Source of the DNA: Hippophae tibetana
Taxonomy: Eukaryota > Streptophyta > Magnoliopsida > Rosales > Elaeagnaceae
Length of the DNA: 64,000 bases
Assembly: GCA_037013495.1 (NCBI GenBank)
Contig: CM072810.1
Coordinates: 110,429,898 to 110,493,897 of the forward strand
Direction: 5' to 3'
Shown here: piece after piece, positions 24,536 to 34,201 of the stretch
How positions within the stretch are numbered: position 1 is the first letter of the stretch
Layout of the letters: every line of letters begins with the position of its first letter
Made by a program: the position numbers and the translations under genes
Notes under the pieces: generated by a model
Databases searched by the model: none
What the model saw: only the letters and a program-made list of their open reading frames with translations
Told to the model about the DNA's origin: nothing

Positions 24536-25030
24536 TGTTATTTAGTAGAGACTCTTCAATACGGTTTTGGAAAAATAATTGGTTAGGTAACTTTTTGATT
24601 GATAAAGTAACAAGCTCCGATCCTAACAAATCTATTAATGAATGCGTTAGTTTGGGAATGCTTGCAGAGAGATGTGTGGCACCTTCCTTAATCTTCTGAG
24701 TATTATTACTTTAGATATTCATTTGGCAGTGGTTGGGATAGGTACTGACACACAATTTTGGTCTCGTATAATTAAGGACCAAATCACAACCAATAAGGCA
24801 AATAACTCTTTGCAAATAGTTTTGGAGATTAAGTGTTGAGGTAGGACTATCTAGGTTACCTTTCTTAGCACATTCTAGGTCCATTTTATTCTTGCGTGTT
24901 TTTTAGAGAAAACTTTTTACTAACTCTTAGATTAAAAAAAGATACATTCTTTCCCTTCTAGGTGATCCTTATGCGGCCTAGTTGAGGAAACTTTCACTCG
25001 CCTTTTTTTTTAATTGCCATTTTGCAAGTT
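24536..25030 (+). mobile_element. Second LINE remnant, right part, beyond Copia-3
   Basis: Begins with the duplicated target. A broken frame reads SSIRFWKNNWLG, the tryptophan-rich motif near the C-terminus of plant LINE reverse transcriptases, followed by FWSRIIKDQ. It is paralogous to 10835-11078. Confidence 0.6.
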
Positions 25031-25159
25031 CACTCTAGGATCTAGGTCATGGGTCGATAATTTATGAAAAATATGTATTATTTTCAACATCTTGATTATT
25101 TGGAAAAATAAAAAATAGTTGTTATTGTGAGGATAAATGGGATTCATTGTGCTTTGCAA

Positions 25160-25660
25160 TTTCCTACTATTTAATTAGAAATTAAAAACTAAAATTCTTA
25201 AAGATTTAAATTATGATTATTTAATCATCATTTTTTAGTTTTTTTTTAATTAGAAATTATTATATTATATATAATTATTTTGAAAATAATTCTTTAAAAG
25301 ATTAATATTTTTAATTAAATTAATTTTCTATATAATAATAATTAACAATCATTAAAAACTAGAATTTTAAATGATTTCGATGTGGATTATTTAAACATCA
25401 TTTAATAACTTTTTATATAAAATTAAAATAGTTACATATTACATGTATTTATTTTCGTCAAAATTCTTCTAAACTTTAATATTCATAATTAAAACTAATT
25501 ATTTGTAGAATAATATATAACAAACTTAATCACTTAATTAAAAATAAAAAAACTTAGAATTTTAAAAGTCTTAAGCTTTGATTATTTTTCACAATTTCAT
25601 AACTTTCTTTATAAAATAATTAAAATAGTTAGATATTATATATAGTTATTTTAATGCATC
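25160..25660. repeat. Three diverged AT-rich tandem repeats, period about 190 bp
   Basis: Each unit starts near AATTAAAAACTAGAATTTTAAA (around 25180, 25355 and 25540). Each continues through a GATTATTT..CATCATTT stretch, a TATAAAATTAAAATAGTTA.ATATTA stretch and a TTATTTT tail. The copies are diverged. No coding content. Confidence 0.55.
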
Positions 25661-26430
25661 TTTGATGCTAATAACACAACCTTAATAAATATTTTATATC
25701 TAACTTACAAGAAGAATGACCATGATTTTTTTTTCTCAAATTTATTAGGAGGTTATTTGATGATTTTTATATCAAACGATATTTATTGTGATTTATCTTT
25801 ACGACTTAAAACTAAGAAATGAGAGTTTATTTAATTATTTTAGAAACCAAGAAGGCATGAAAAAATAACATAGAAAAATTTAAGCCCAAGTTGTTTATTT
25901 TATTTTTTCATAAGTATTAAAATCTATAACTTTTATTAGTATAAAATGTAAGAAAGTTATCAAATTAATTATAGTTAATAAAATTAATATTTTTAATCTT
26001 AAAGTAAAAAATATATTAAATAAATATATATGATAAAATAAAATAAAAAAATTCAAATAATAAACTTAAAAAGCGACACTATTATATATATTTTTAAAAT
26101 AAAATAGACATATTTATAAATATAACAAAAATTATTTTAAAAAAAAATCGTGCCCTCTGGATCATGGGTGGCTACATATATATACGTGTGTTTAGAATAT
26201 TGAAAAAAAAACCTTAAAATTTAGTACTAAAATTAGTCACATGGTAAGGTAGCATATTTAAATCATGTTTATGGATTAAAAATCTACTTAGAAATAAATA
26301 AATAAAATTATCAATGGTTGTGTAAATATTCCACACAGCAGTTACATGATAGTAATTTTGGTCTCACAAAATTGGTTAATTTGATTTCTAAAACTCTAAA
26401 TAGATTGTGAAATACTAGTAGACTAGAGCC
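25661..26430. other. AT-rich non-coding spacer
   Basis: No gene, RNA or clear repeat recognised. The sequence is mostly A/T runs. Confidence 0.5.
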
Positions 26431-26443
26431 TTGTTTGTGTCTC

Positions 26444-26540
26444 TCGGAAATAGAGGTATTAAAAACTTATATTCGAAAATAGAGGTATTAAAAACTTATA
26501 TCCAAAAATAGAGGTATTAAAAACTTATATTCGATCAGAA
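26444..26540. repeat. Three tandem copies of a ~30-bp unit
   Basis: The core ATAGAGGTATTAAAAACTTA occurs three times in a row, each followed by TATTCGAAA-type sequence, with few differences. It lies at the left of the CACTA-like segment and could be part of its left subterminal region. Confidence 0.75.
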
Positions 26541-26599
26541 AAAAAACTAAAATCAGTTTGTAAATAGTTTAAGTAATACAAATAATTAAAAAATCAAAT

Positions 26600-27362
26600 A
26601 TTAATTAATAGCAGAAAAAATACCACGGTGTATTCTTCTCTTGATGTTTATAATACAAACCTACATTATATATAATATAAAAATTTATACACATAATATA
26701 AAAAAAAATATGAATAATAAAAATACTTAGAAGAGTAAAATGAAGTGACAAAATGAAGAAAAAATGGTGTTTTGTAAGTGAGAAATGAGTGTAAAAAATT
26801 TGAGTATTTTGCTTTAAAAAATAGGGGATCTAAAAGATTAGTTAGAGAGGAAAAAAAACCACTAACCGGTGCTGAAAATGGTGGTCGTAGGTGGCCAGAA
26901 AATGAGAAAGAGTAGAGGAGGTTTTGGGTTTTTGAGAGTTATGTAACGCTTGGAATAGTTTCTGTTTGGAGAATAAAGAAAAGAAAAGAATTTATCCACG
27001 TGTGTAGTCAGTTCTACGTGTCAACCGACACTATCCACGTGTGTAGCGTCGGTTCCAGGTGTCAACTGACACTATCCACGTAGGACGTAGCGTCGGTTCC
27101 AGGTGTCAACCGACGCTACGCTATTTGGATAGCGTCGGTTCGACACGTCAACCGACTCTACTATGCTACGCTACGTAGTGTCGGTTGATGTGGTGAACTG
27201 ACGCTATCCAAGTAGCGTAGCATCGGTTGACACTTGGAACTGACGCTACGTCCTACGTGAATAACGTCGGTTATACACCGAATTGACTTTAAATTCATTA
27301 TAAGTCAATTTTTTTCAAAAACCGACTTATATATCGACTTATATACCTCTTTTTGTAATAGT
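26600..27362 (+). mobile_element. CACTA-like (EnSpm) element end, probably non-autonomous
   Basis: The right terminus reads CTCTTTTTGTAATAGTG at 27346-27362; its reverse complement begins CACTATTACAAAAAGAG, the usual CACTA terminal form. The preceding ~350 bp is packed with CGTCGGTT/AACCGACG motifs in both orientations, as in CACTA subterminal regions. No transposase frame is seen and the left terminus was not located, so 26600 is a soft limit. Confidence 0.5.
27077..27259. repeat. Near-perfect hairpin of CGTCGGTT motifs
   Basis: The left arm starting CACGTAGGACGTAGCGTC (27077) pairs with the right arm ending GACGCTACGTCCTACGTG (27259). Arms are about 88 bp, nearly without loop, with scattered mismatches. 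It is locally much richer in G+C than its surroundings. Confidence 0.85.
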
Positions 27363-27462
27363 GGCAATTTATTCAAACAAGAACACAAGATGGTCTATAA
27401 TAAGATAGTTTCATCTTTATACATAAGTCTGAAATGCATGGGTCATAGCCTCGTACATAAAC

Positions 27463-27772
27463 TATTGGATATTAGTTCTTAATTCAAAGAATAAACACAA
27501 GGACCTTAATTCAAGGAATAAAACAAAGAGCTTAATTCAAGGAGTAAAACAAGGAATCCTTAATTCAAGGAGTAAAACAAGGGATCCTTAATTCAAGGAG
27601 TAAAACAAGGAATCCTTAATTCAAGGAGTAAAACAAGGAATGCTTAATTTAAAGAGTAATTGAAGGAATAAAATTTCCTTATAAATAGCTATACAATTGT
27701 AATGAAAACATGAAGAAAATAATACAAACTAGAGAACTCTTTTGTGTAGAGTTATTTCTTGTTTTTTCTACA
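27463..27772 (+). repeat. 5' LTR of Copia-4
   Basis: 310 bp, starting TATTGGATATT and ending TTCTACA. Its start is TA rather than the usual TG. U3 holds four near-identical 28-bp tandem units (CTTAATTCAAGGAGTAAAAC...) plus diverged flanking units. A TATAAATA box is at 27680-27687. Confidence 0.95.
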
Positions 27773-27839
27773 TGGTATCAGAGCAGGAAAATTAACTTGC
27801 TTCTGCTTTATTATTATCTTAGCATCTTCAATCTTTGAA

Positions 27840-30800
27840 ATGGCTGAAGACAAGCCGCTAGGATCAGAAGCTGAAAGTTCATCAGTGCTTTCCTTCATGA
27901 ATATGCATGAGGTGGATGTCAACCCAAATCAAAGATTAAGCTCAGTCTTGTTGAATGAGTTTAATTACTTGCCTTGGTCAAGAGTAGTGTCTCTGGCTCT
28001 AGGTGGAAGGTCCAAGTTGGGGTTCATAAATGGAAGCATCGAAGTACCTGATGTTTCCTCACCAACCTATGAATCCTGGCTTAGTAAGGATCAGCTGGTT
28101 ATGTCATGGCTCCTAAATTCCATGGAACGTAAATTAGCTGAAATATTCAGTTACTCTGAATCTGCATACCAACTATGGGAGACGGTCAAGGAAATGTATG
28201 GCAGTCAAAATAATGCTGCACGAGTTTTTCAATTAAAGAAAGACATCTCAGATCTGCAACAAGATGGCAAGCCTTTTGTACAACTCTTAGGAAGCATGAA
28301 AAGCATGTGGAATGAGTTGGAAATATATCGTCCTCATACAACCGATGTAGCTCTGCTACGAAAGAGAGCGGAAGAAGATAAGATATTTCAACTTTTGTCC
28401 AGTCTGGATTCAACATATGAAGATATACGATGCCATATACTCATGAATACTGAACTTCCTTCCTTCACCAATGTATGTGCGACAATTCAACGTGAAGAAG
28501 TAAGAAGGAAAGTCATGAACAAGGATACAATGGCTAGTTCACCTGAGGCAAGAGCCTATCTAACCAACGAGAGGAAGTACAAAGGGAAGCATCCAAACTT
28601 GAAGTGTCAACATTGCAACCATACGGGCCATGTTAAGGACACATGTTGGATTCTACATCCAGAATTAAAACCTGATTTTATAAAGGATAAGGGTTTACAG
28701 AAAGTGAATCGTACTGGACTCCGTGCTAATCATGCTTTTGCCTCTACCTCTAATGGGTCTGATCCATTCAAGAACTTCACAGCGAATCCAGCTGAACTCA
28801 TGAATGAGTTTATGTTGTATCTTCAAAGCAAGACAAGAGGAGCTAGAATTGACTGTGTAGATAGCATAGAAGAAGGAAACTCAACAGCATTGCTAGGCAA
28901 GTTTGCGGGCTTCTTGGCAGATACAAAACTCATACCACAAGAGGACATGCAAGGTATCATAAAAGCCTTTAAAACTGCTCTTAAAATAAATATGTTGCAT
29001 GATTTTTGGGTTGTAGATTCAGGTGCCACAGATCATATGACAAACCATGTGTCAAAGTCTCATAAGTTTGAAAAATTAGCAAATCCTTCACAAGTTTCAA
29101 TTGCAAATGGTGAGAATGTAAAGGTTTTAGGAAAGGAAAAAATAAAATTAATGTCAGATGAAATCGAGTCGGCAGTTTTATATGTACCTTCCTTTCCTTT
29201 CCAACTTCTGTCTGTAGGAAAAATCACAAATACCTTGAATTGCTTAGCCATTTTTTCTCCTCACAATGTCATTTTTCAGGATTGTGTCACCAAAAAGACG
29301 ATTGGTGAAGGGTTTTACTTAGATGGTCTCTATTACATATCCAAGAGCAATCCCAGAGGGTTTCAAGCTAAGTTTAATCCTATCCAAGATAATCAATTGT
29401 GGCATCAACGTTTAGCTCACCCTTCTCTACCAATTTTGTCAACTTTATTTCCAAACTTAGGAAATGATGAAATTGCATGTGAAACTTGCCACTTGTCTAA
29501 GGCCACTAGATTGCCTTTTAATTCTTCCTTGTCTAGGGCTAGTAAGTGTTTTGAACTAGTTCATTCAGATGTATGGGGACCAATTAATGAATCTTTTGAT
29601 GGTTATAAGTATTTTGTGATTTTTGTTGATGATTTCTCTCGAGTCACATGGTTATATCTTTTAAAGTCTAAAAATGAAGTTATGGAAGTATTTAAGGACT
29701 TTCATAATCTTGTTAAAAATCACTTTTCTTCTAAAATTCAAACCTTAAGGTCTGACAATGGCACCGAATACATGTCCCATATCATGAAACAATATTTGAG
29801 CATTCATGGCATTATGCATCAAACAAGTTGTGTTGGCACACCTCAACAAAATGGTGTAGCTGAACGCAAAAATCGGGACTTACTTGAAAAAACTAGAGCA
29901 TTAATGCTACAAATGAATGTACCAAAGAGATTCTGGTCCCAAGGGGTTATGGCAGCTGCTTACATCATCAATAGATTACCCAGTCGAGTCTTAGATTTCA
30001 AGTCTCCTCTAGAGGTCATGAAAGGAAGGAAAATTAACCTTTCACACCTTAGAGTCTTTGGTTGCATCTGTTTTGTACATATTCAATCTCATCATCGAGA
30101 TAAATTGGATCCTAGAGCTGTTAAATGTATTTTTCTTGGTTATTCATCTACACAAAAGGGATATAAGTGTTATGATCCCCAACTTAGGAGATTAATTGTG
30201 TCTAAAGATGTTCGATTTTATGAAACTAACCCTTTTTTTAGCAAGTCACATGAAATCACAAGTCAAGGGGATGACATCTTGGATGTGTTTCCATTACCAA
30301 GAATCGAACTTGAGGCTCCACAACAACAAGATCCCAGCCATGTCAACATTGATGCATCTCTCACTGAAAGTAACAATGAAGGGTCTCGTCTTAATGGTAC
30401 ACTGCATGAAGATGGTGATAATCAAGATGATCCTCACAATATGGTACAAGATGTGAACGAGTGTGAGATAACTCCTTCTGCTCCACGACGTAATCCAATG
30501 CGTGTTAGGCAACCTCCCACAAGACTTCAAGACTTTGTCACCTACAAACCCACACATCCCATCTCAAATTATGTGTCATATAAGAGAGTGACACCAACCC
30601 ATGCCGCATTCCTCAGCACTATATCGAGTTACAGTGAGCCTCAAAACTTTCATGAGGCCAACAGCCAAGAGGTGTGGAAGGAAGCCATGCAAGAAGAACT
30701 TAAAGCCCTAGATCAACACAACACATGGAGCATCACCAAACTTCCAAAAGGCAAGAAAGTTGTGGGTTGCAAATGGATCTATAAGCTCAAATTCAAGTCA

Positions 30801-32171
30801 GATGGATCAATTGAGAGGTATAAAGCAAGATTGGTGGCTCGGGGATTCACTCAAACATTCGAGGTGGATTACAAAGAAACATTTGCACCTGTTGCAAAAA
30901 TGAACACGGTAAGAGTGTTACTGTCTGTGGCTGTAAACAAGGGGTGGTCTATGTACCAAATGGATGTGAAGAATGCATTTTTGCATGGTGATCTCAAAGA
31001 AGAAGTCTATATGAAATTGCCACCTGGGCATCCTCAAAGCAATGAACTGGATTTAGTGTGCAAATTGCACAAATCCATTTATGGTTTGAAACAGTCCCCA
31101 CGAGCTTGGTATGCCAAGCTAAGCTCAGTTCTCACTAGTGTTGGTTTCAAAAGCAGCAATGCCGATTCCTCACTATTTGTTCGCACAGGAGCTATGGGCA
31201 AATTGGTTGTGCTGATTTATGTAGATGATCTGATAATTACAGGTGATAATGCTGACGAGATTTTCAACCTCAAACAGTCCCTCAAACAAAGGTTTGCAAT
31301 TAAAGACCTTGGGATATTGAAGTACTTTCTTGGTATAGAAATGGCAACCTCGCACAAGGGACTCTTTCTTAACCAAAGGAAATATATCCTAGATTTGCTT
31401 AAGGAAGCTAACATGAGCGATGCTAAACCAGCCATTACCCCTCTTGACAGCAAGCTCAAACCTAGCTTGAAGGGCACGCCACTCAGGGATATAAGTTATT
31501 ACCAACGACTGGTTGGTAAGTTGATCTACCTAACAATCACCAGACCTGACATCACATATTCTGTAAGTATTGTGAGCCAATTCATGCACTCCCCAACACT
31601 TGAGCATTTGACCCTTGTTAAAAGGATCTTACGCTACTTAAAAGGATCAGTGGGTCGTGGTATTATCATGAAGAAGAATGACAACACACAAATCATGGGG
31701 TATTGTGATGCTGATTGGGCAGGGAATGCAATTGATCGCAAGTCCACCACTGGCTACTGTACATTTGTCGGTGGAAACTTGGTCACATGGAAGAGTAAGA
31801 AGCAAACTGTGATTGCCAGATCAAGTGCCGAAGCAGAGTATCGTGCAATGGCTTCAACTGCGTGTGAGTTGATATGGCTTAAAGGTCTTCTGTGTGATTT
31901 AGGTGTTCCTACAACTCTTCCTATGTCCTTATTTTGTGACAATCAGGCAGCTATGCATATAGCATCAAACCCAGTGTTTCACGAGAGGACGAAACACATT
32001 GAAGTTGATTGTCATTACGTTCGTGAACAAGTTCAATCACAGGTGATTCAGACACATTATACAAAAAGCTTCGACCAACTGGCTGACATCTTCACCAAGC
32101 CCTTGGCTTCTCATCAATTTCAACGACTTTTGTCCAAGCTTGGATCCATAAATCTTCTGGATCCAGCTTGA
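27840..32171 (+). CDS. Copia-4 Gag-Pol polyprotein, intact
   Basis: Single open frame of 1443 residues from the ATG at 27840. Upstream in-frame sequence without ATG covers the PBS, so this ATG is the natural start. Order: Gag (about 1-245), zinc knuckle CQHCNHTGHVKDTC (~255), aspartic protease VVDSGATDHM (~393), pre-integrase LWHQRLAHPS, integrase with HSDVWGP, RSDNGTEY and TPQQNGVAERKN (~570-690), reverse transcriptase with QMDVKNAFLHGDL and YVDD (~1127), and RNase H with YCDADWAG, SSAEAEY and FCDNQAA (~1286-1443). All catalytic motifs are present and no stop interrupts the frame. It makes the particle, protease, integrase and RT/RNase H needed for its own copying. Lineage within copia was not resolved. 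It could still be mobile; expression is unknown. Confidence 0.96.
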   Translation: MAEDKPLGSEAESSSVLSFMNMHEVDVNPNQRLSSVLLNEFNYLPWSRVVSLALGGRSKLGFINGSIEVPDVSSPTYESWLSKDQLVMSWLLNSMERKLAEIFSYSESAYQLWETVKEMYGSQNNAARVFQLKKDISDLQQDGKPFVQLLGSMKSMWNELEIYRPHTTDVALLRKRAEEDKIFQLLSSLDSTYEDIRCHILMNTELPSFTNVCATIQREEVRRKVMNKDTMASSPEARAYLTNERKYKGKHPNLKCQHCNHTGHVKDTCWILHPELKPDFIKDKGLQKVNRTGLRANHAFASTSNGSDPFKNFTANPAELMNEFMLYLQSKTRGARIDCVDSIEEGNSTALLGKFAGFLADTKLIPQEDMQGIIKAFKTALKINMLHDFWVVDSGATDHMTNHVSKSHKFEKLANPSQVSIANGENVKVLGKEKIKLMSDEIESAVLYVPSFPFQLLSVGKITNTLNCLAIFSPHNVIFQDCVTKKTIGEGFYLDGLYYISKSNPRGFQAKFNPIQDNQLWHQRLAHPSLPILSTLFPNLGNDEIACETCHLSKATRLPFNSSLSRASKCFELVHSDVWGPINESFDGYKYFVIFVDDFSRVTWLYLLKSKNEVMEVFKDFHNLVKNHFSSKIQTLRSDNGTEYMSHIMKQYLSIHGIMHQTSCVGTPQQNGVAERKNRDLLEKTRALMLQMNVPKRFWSQGVMAAAYIINRLPSRVLDFKSPLEVMKGRKINLSHLRVFGCICFVHIQSHHRDKLDPRAVKCIFLGYSSTQKGYKCYDPQLRRLIVSKDVRFYETNPFFSKSHEITSQGDDILDVFPLPRIELEAPQQQDPSHVNIDASLTESNNEGSRLNGTLHEDGDNQDDPHNMVQDVNECEITPSAPRRNPMRVRQPPTRLQDFVTYKPTHPISNYVSYKRVTPTHAAFLSTISSYSEPQNFHEANSQEVWKEAMQEELKALDQHNTWSITKLPKGKKVVGCKWIYKLKFKSDGSIERYKARLVARGFTQTFEVDYKETFAPVAKMNTVRVLLSVAVNKGWSMYQMDVKNAFLHGDLKEEVYMKLPPGHPQSNELDLVCKLHKSIYGLKQSPRAWYAKLSSVLTSVGFKSSNADSSLFVRTGAMGKLVVLIYVDDLIITGDNADEIFNLKQSLKQRFAIKDLGILKYFLGIEMATSHKGLFLNQRKYILDLLKEANMSDAKPAITPLDSKLKPSLKGTPLRDISYYQRLVGKLIYLTITRPDITYSVSIVSQFMHSPTLEHLTLVKRILRYLKGSVGRGIIMKKNDNTQIMGYCDADWAGNAIDRKSTTGYCTFVGGNLVTWKSKKQTVIARSSAEAEYRAMASTACELIWLKGLLCDLGVPTTLPMSLFCDNQAAMHIASNPVFHERTKHIEVDCHYVREQVQSQVIQTHYTKSFDQLADIFTKPLASHQFQRLLSKLGSINLLDPA

Positions 32172-32178
32172 GGGGGAG

Positions 32179-32488
32179 TATTGGATATTAGTTCTTAATT
32201 CAAAGAATAAACACAAGGACCTTAATTCAAGGAATAAAACAAGGAGCTTAATTCAAGGAGTAAAACAAGGAATCCTTAATTCAAGGAGTAAAACAAGGGA
32301 TCCTTAATTCAAGGAGTAAAACAAGGAATCCTTAATTCAAGGAGTAAAACAAGGAATGCTTAATTTAAAGAGTAATTGAAGGAATAAAATTTCCTTATAA
32401 ATAGCTATACAATTGTAATGAAAACATGAAGAAAATAATACAAACTAGAGAAATCTTTTGTGTAGAGTTATTTCTTGTTTTTTCTACA
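32179..32488 (+). repeat. 3' LTR of Copia-4
   Basis: 310 bp, same TATTGG start and CTACA end as the 5' LTR. The two differences seen are A/G in the first AAACAARGAGC unit and C/A in GAGAAMTCTT near the end. Confidence 0.95.
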
Positions 32489-32600
32489 TAAACATTAGAC
32501 TCTTACATAAGCATTGTTTAAGAGACCAAATACAAGCATATATATATGCACTACACCAAATTATATATGAAAAGTTCAACATAAACTTAGCTTGTACACT

Positions 32601-34154
32601 TCAAAGGGAGTGTAACATTATTTGAATTCCATGTTGTGGGATAATATTCATAAATTGAACTGGTGAGTGGACATAAGCTGGGGAAAGAGTGAAGGAATAG
32701 CGTTGTAAAATCATACACAGAACAATCTTAGCTTGAAGAAAAGCGAAGTTCATACCGACGCAAATTCGAGGTCCATATCCAAAGGGACAAAACGCAGTAG
32801 GATTGTTGTTTGTAGCTTTAGAAACTCCTTCAGAAAATCTCTCTGGTTTGAAAAGATGCACATCTTCTCCCCAAATTTCAGGGTCATGGTGAAGTGCCAG
32901 AATTGAAATATTTAAATATATATCAGCAGGAATTATGAATTTTCCACCCAATTTGACTTGTCTTCGAACTTTTCTTGGAATATGCATTGCTGGAGGATAT
33001 AACCTTAAAGACTCATTCAGGATCATGCTCAACTGTGCTCCCACATCAAAATGAAAATTTGAGAATCATACACATGTTACGTACGTACGAGTGTTATTCC
33101 AATTTATTAGTTGTGAATTAGAGTTCGAGAATTATATGCAACGTTATACGTGTATAATTGAATTGATTCTAAAATAATATATTAATTGTATATAATATAT
33201 ACATGATACAACTTATACATTCTATGAAGAGGTTTTCAATACGATGAAATTATATGTACTTATATATTTTATCGTTACGATAAAATTTCGAATTTATAAT
33301 TTAATAAAATAAAAAATAACTTATTTGTCTCTGTTTTAAAACCTTAAAATTCCGATGAATATAAAGAAATAGCGTTTGAAATTGAAACCTATCATACACC
33401 GTAATAATAAAAAAGTCATCATATAGTTGCTCATACCTTGTTAAGTTTCGAAACGTCGTCTGCGTTCGGATTCTTCTGTCCAAATAAATCAAGAACCTCC
33501 TTCCTTGCTTCTTCTTGCCAATCTGTATGCATTGCTAGAAGAAAGACAGTCCAAGCAAGCATACTATTAACAGTTTTTTGTCCAGCTGTATAGATAGTCT
33601 TGCACTCATCTATTACATCATCCAAAGAAAGTCCTATATAATTGTCACCTTTATGATGGTAAGCCTCTAGTAATATTCCAAGAAAATCAAACCCATAGTT
33701 ATCTTCTTCACCGTTCATGACCTTATTCTCTCTTTTCTTAATCATCTCTATTATGGATTTGTGTATTTCATTCTTTAGCTTCTCTGACTCTTTTTGACCC
33801 TCTGTTTTGACCAATCTACTGCAATAATTCATTTGAGTTGATTAAATTTTATATATAGATAGAATCAATATCCCAAAACATTCATAATTGTAGGGTTGAT
33901 ATTAAAAGGAGATATTTTACCTCTCGTGTTTCATATCAACCTCAACCGTTATATATCAAAGTGTTAAAAATTGTGTAAAAAACATGAGTCATTTAATCAC
34001 GTCCCATATATATATTATAAGATTTAAGATCAACATCTATAAAATATTATACAATTTTTTACACTACCTTATTTACATTCCATTATAAATTTCAATTGTT
34101 AAGATAATAGATGATAAAAAAATGTATATAATTGTTAATGTATATCTAGTAATA

Positions 34155-34201
<47 letters not shown>

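Larger units (their letters stand above)
27463..32488 (+). mobile_element. Copia-4, complete and recent Ty1/copia element
   Basis: Two 310-bp LTRs flank an intact gag-pol. The PBS TGGTATCAGAGC follows the 5' LTR directly at 27773, and a purine tract (AGGGGGAG) precedes the 3' LTR. Target-site duplication TAAAC is perfect at 27458-27462 and 32489-32493. I count two differences between the LTRs, so the insertion is recent. The element lies 112 bp past the stop codon of P450 gene 3 and converges with it. Confidence 0.97.

Noticed and set aside
27478..27665. Regular 28-bp repeats resembling a CRISPR array
   Set aside because: The units are directly adjacent with no unique spacers, occur in both LTRs of a retrotransposon, and the genome is a plant's.
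27759..27839. Longer start for the Copia-4 polyprotein
   Set aside because: This part has no ATG, runs through the LTR end and primer binding site, and lacks Gag similarity; ATG 27840 fits the family.
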